Assembly (NCBI GenBank): GCA_937868035.1
Contig: CALMLK010000020.1
Coordinates: 1-12,852, forward strand
DNA from: an uncultured Alphaproteobacteria bacterium
Lineage (GTDB): Bacteria > Pseudomonadota > Alphaproteobacteria > Rhizobiales > Aestuariivirgaceae
Direction: 5' to 3'
DNA length: 12,852 nucleotides
A program made the translations under genes and the position numbers. A model generated the notes under the pieces. That model ran no database searches. It was not told the origin of the DNA and worked only from the letters and a program-made list of their open reading frames with translations. Positions 11,623 to 12,852 of the stretch are shown one piece after another; position 1 is the stretch's first letter, and each line of letters opens with the position of its first letter.

Positions 11623-12771
11623 ATGTTTCCCACCACCTCCGAAGACATCCTCGCGGCGCTCATCGCCTTCGACACCACGAGCCGCGACAGCAACATTCCG
11701 CTCATCGCCTGGATCGAGGACTTTCTCGACAGCCATGGCGTGCCGCACCTGCGCGTCGATTACGAAGCGGGAAAGACCAATCTCTACGCCACCATCGGTC
11801 CGGATGTGGAAGGTGGTGTGGTCTTGTCGGGACATACGGATGTGGTGCCCGTCGATGGCCAGACGTGGTCGTCGGATCCCTTCACGCTGATGGAACGCGA
11901 GGGCCTGCTCTATGGGCGCGGCACGGCAGACATGAAGGGTTTCATCGCCGTGTGCCTCGCCATGGTGCCGCAGTTCAAGGCGATGAAGCTGGCCCGCCCC
12001 ATCCACTTCGCATTCTCCTGCGACGAAGAAGTGGGCTGCCGGGGTGTCGTTCCGCTCGTCGAGCACATGCGCGATCACCTGAAGCGCCCGTCCGCCGTGA
12101 TCGTGGGTGAGCCCACGTCCATGCAGGTGGTGAATGCCCACAAGAGTGCGGTGCGCTACGGCACCGAGGTGACGGGGCATGAATCACATTCGGCCCTCAC
12201 CGACCGGGGCGTCAACGCCATCATGGTGGCGGCGGAGCTTGTGTCCGAACTGAACCGCGTGCGCGAGGACCTGATTGCGGAGGGTGATCCCACCGGCCGT
12301 TTCGACCCGCCCTACTCCACCGTGCATGTGGGCGTGATCAAGGGCGGCACGGCCAACAACATCGTGCCGCGCGCCTGCAGCTTCTCATGGGAGACGCGCC
12401 TGCTGCCAACCGCCGACAGGCAGGCGGTGCCAAGGCGCATCGCGGCGCTGGCGCGGAAATTGGAGCCTGCCATGAAGGCGGTCGCTCCCGGCACCGGCAT
12501 TGCCACGGAGAAGATGACCGACGTTCCCGGCCTTGCCCCGGAACAGGATTCAGCCGCTGAAATCCTGGCGCTGCACTGTGCCCACGCCAATTCCACGCAC
12601 ACGGTTTCCTATTGCACGGAAGCGGGGCACTTCCAGTCCATCGGCATTCCGGCGGTGGTGTGCGGACCCGGCTCCATCGAACAGGCGCACAAGCCCGACG
12701 AGTTCATCGCGGTGGAGCAGCTGCGGAAATGCGAGACGTTCATGCAGCGCCTCGCAGCGAAGTGCTGCTGA
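11623..12771 (+). CDS. argE: Acetylornithine deacetylase (M20 family)
   Basis: ArgE removes the acetyl group of N-acetyl-L-ornithine to give ornithine in arginine biosynthesis; it is a cytosolic two-zinc enzyme of the M20 family. The 382-residue product is full length. Expected zinc ligands and catalytic residues are seen: HTD (His71, Asp73) in LSGHTDVVPVDG, Asp103 in GRGTADMKGF, the catalytic Glu135 and ligand Glu136 in SCDEEVGCRG, Glu163 in VGEPT, and His356 in EQAHKPDEF. The dimerisation domain lies at about 175-290 (GHESHSAL and GGTANNIVPRACSFSWETRLLP). ATG 11623, 8 bases after the apaG stop with a modest AGAGA signal, fits homologues. Related M20 enzymes (DapE, carboxypeptidases) are less likely given the ArgE-like YCTEAGHFQ segment (330-338). 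The double Cys end (CC) is unusual but not informative. Confidence 0.93.
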   Translation: MFPTTSEDILAALIAFDTTSRDSNIPLIAWIEDFLDSHGVPHLRVDYEAGKTNLYATIGPDVEGGVVLSGHTDVVPVDGQTWSSDPFTLMEREGLLYGRGTADMKGFIAVCLAMVPQFKAMKLARPIHFAFSCDEEVGCRGVVPLVEHMRDHLKRPSAVIVGEPTSMQVVNAHKSAVRYGTEVTGHESHSALTDRGVNAIMVAAELVSELNRVREDLIAEGDPTGRFDPPYSTVHVGVIKGGTANNIVPRACSFSWETRLLPTADRQAVPRRIAALARKLEPAMKAVAPGTGIATEKMTDVPGLAPEQDSAAEILALHCAHANSTHTVSYCTEAGHFQSIGIPAVVCGPGSIEQAHKPDEFIAVEQLRKCETFMQRLAAKCC

Positions 12772-12786
12772 GGGGCGGGCGCCCCT
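12771..12786 (+). terminator. Hairpin directly after argE
   Basis: AGGGGC (12771-12776) pairs with GCCCCT (12781-12786) around GGGC, starting on the last base of the argE stop codon. It has no T run, so it is at best a rho-assisted or weak terminator. Confidence 0.35.
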
Positions 12787-12823
12787 CCGCCACCGCGGCC
12801 CCCGCCGCATGCCGTTCGTGTGA

Positions 12824-12847
12824 ATCCGTCTGCTGGCGGAGACGGAT
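12824..12847. other. Inverted repeat at the right edge
   Basis: ATCCGTCT (12824-12831) is an exact reverse complement of AGACGGAT (12840-12847), with an 8-base loop. It may be the true terminator of argE or of a gene coming from the right, but the window ends five bases later, so a T run cannot be checked. Confidence 0.4.
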
Positions 12848-12852
12848 GAATT

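Noticed and set aside
12533..12823. 96-residue plus-strand and 86-residue minus-strand open frames at the right end
   Set aside because: They lie in alternative frames of argE with Arg/Ser/Pro-rich shadow composition.
1..12852. CRISPR array, insertion sequence, prophage or defence island
   Set aside because: No regularly spaced repeats, transposase, integrase or defence genes are visible, and the tRNA is not followed by a repeated 3' end within the window.

Overview
The window is a compact, G+C-rich, fully chromosomal-looking stretch from an alphaproteobacterium, most likely of the Hyphomicrobiales/Rhizobiales type. The case rests on gene content and order: hrcA-grpE divergent from an rph-rdgB-hemW cluster, an RdgB with the alphaproteobacterial GVYTADWAG motif variant, the long (378-residue) duplicated form of dCTP deaminase, a secreted DUF4893-type protein, and ApaG next to ArgE. 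No phage, insertion sequence, CRISPR array or transfer genes are visible. Gene density is high and the longest gene-free stretch is 267 bases.

Layout. 1-1342 (+): the 3' end of an AlkB-type DNA/RNA demethylase, a secreted DUF4893-like protein and an unrecognised 131-residue protein. 1421-3651 (-): hrcA, grpE and a tandem-domain DUF1508 (YegP-like) protein, ending at a hairpin terminator at 1349-1375. 3732-6599 (+): a tightly packed four-gene operon, rph, a VOC/glyoxalase-fold gene, rdgB and hemW, in which every junction is a stop/start overlap. 6596-8592 (-): a one-chain dihydroxyacetone kinase whose stop codon overlaps that of hemW, and upstream of it a small secreted peptide gene with its own strong terminator. 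8860-11134 (-): dcd, then tRNA-Gly(CCC) 13 bases after it, then a CorA-family divalent cation channel. 11222-12771 (+): apaG and argE, divergent from dcd.

How the genes fit together. Most are housekeeping functions: protein folding and its repression (HrcA, GrpE), tRNA 3' processing (RNase PH), nucleotide-pool sanitation (RdgB, dCTP deaminase), alkylation repair (AlkB), haem handling (HemW), arginine biosynthesis (ArgE), divalent cation flux (CorA, possibly ApaG) and triose metabolism (Dak). I do not see an obviously new multi-gene system. The points most worth a second look are regulatory and architectural: a candidate heat-shock promoter directly in front of grpE, a candidate tRNA promoter whose -10 box overlaps the dcd stop codon, a -35/-10 pair that argues against the longest reading of hrcA, the VOC gene wedged into rph-rdgB-hemW, and two unrecognised small proteins (947-1342 and 8392-8592).
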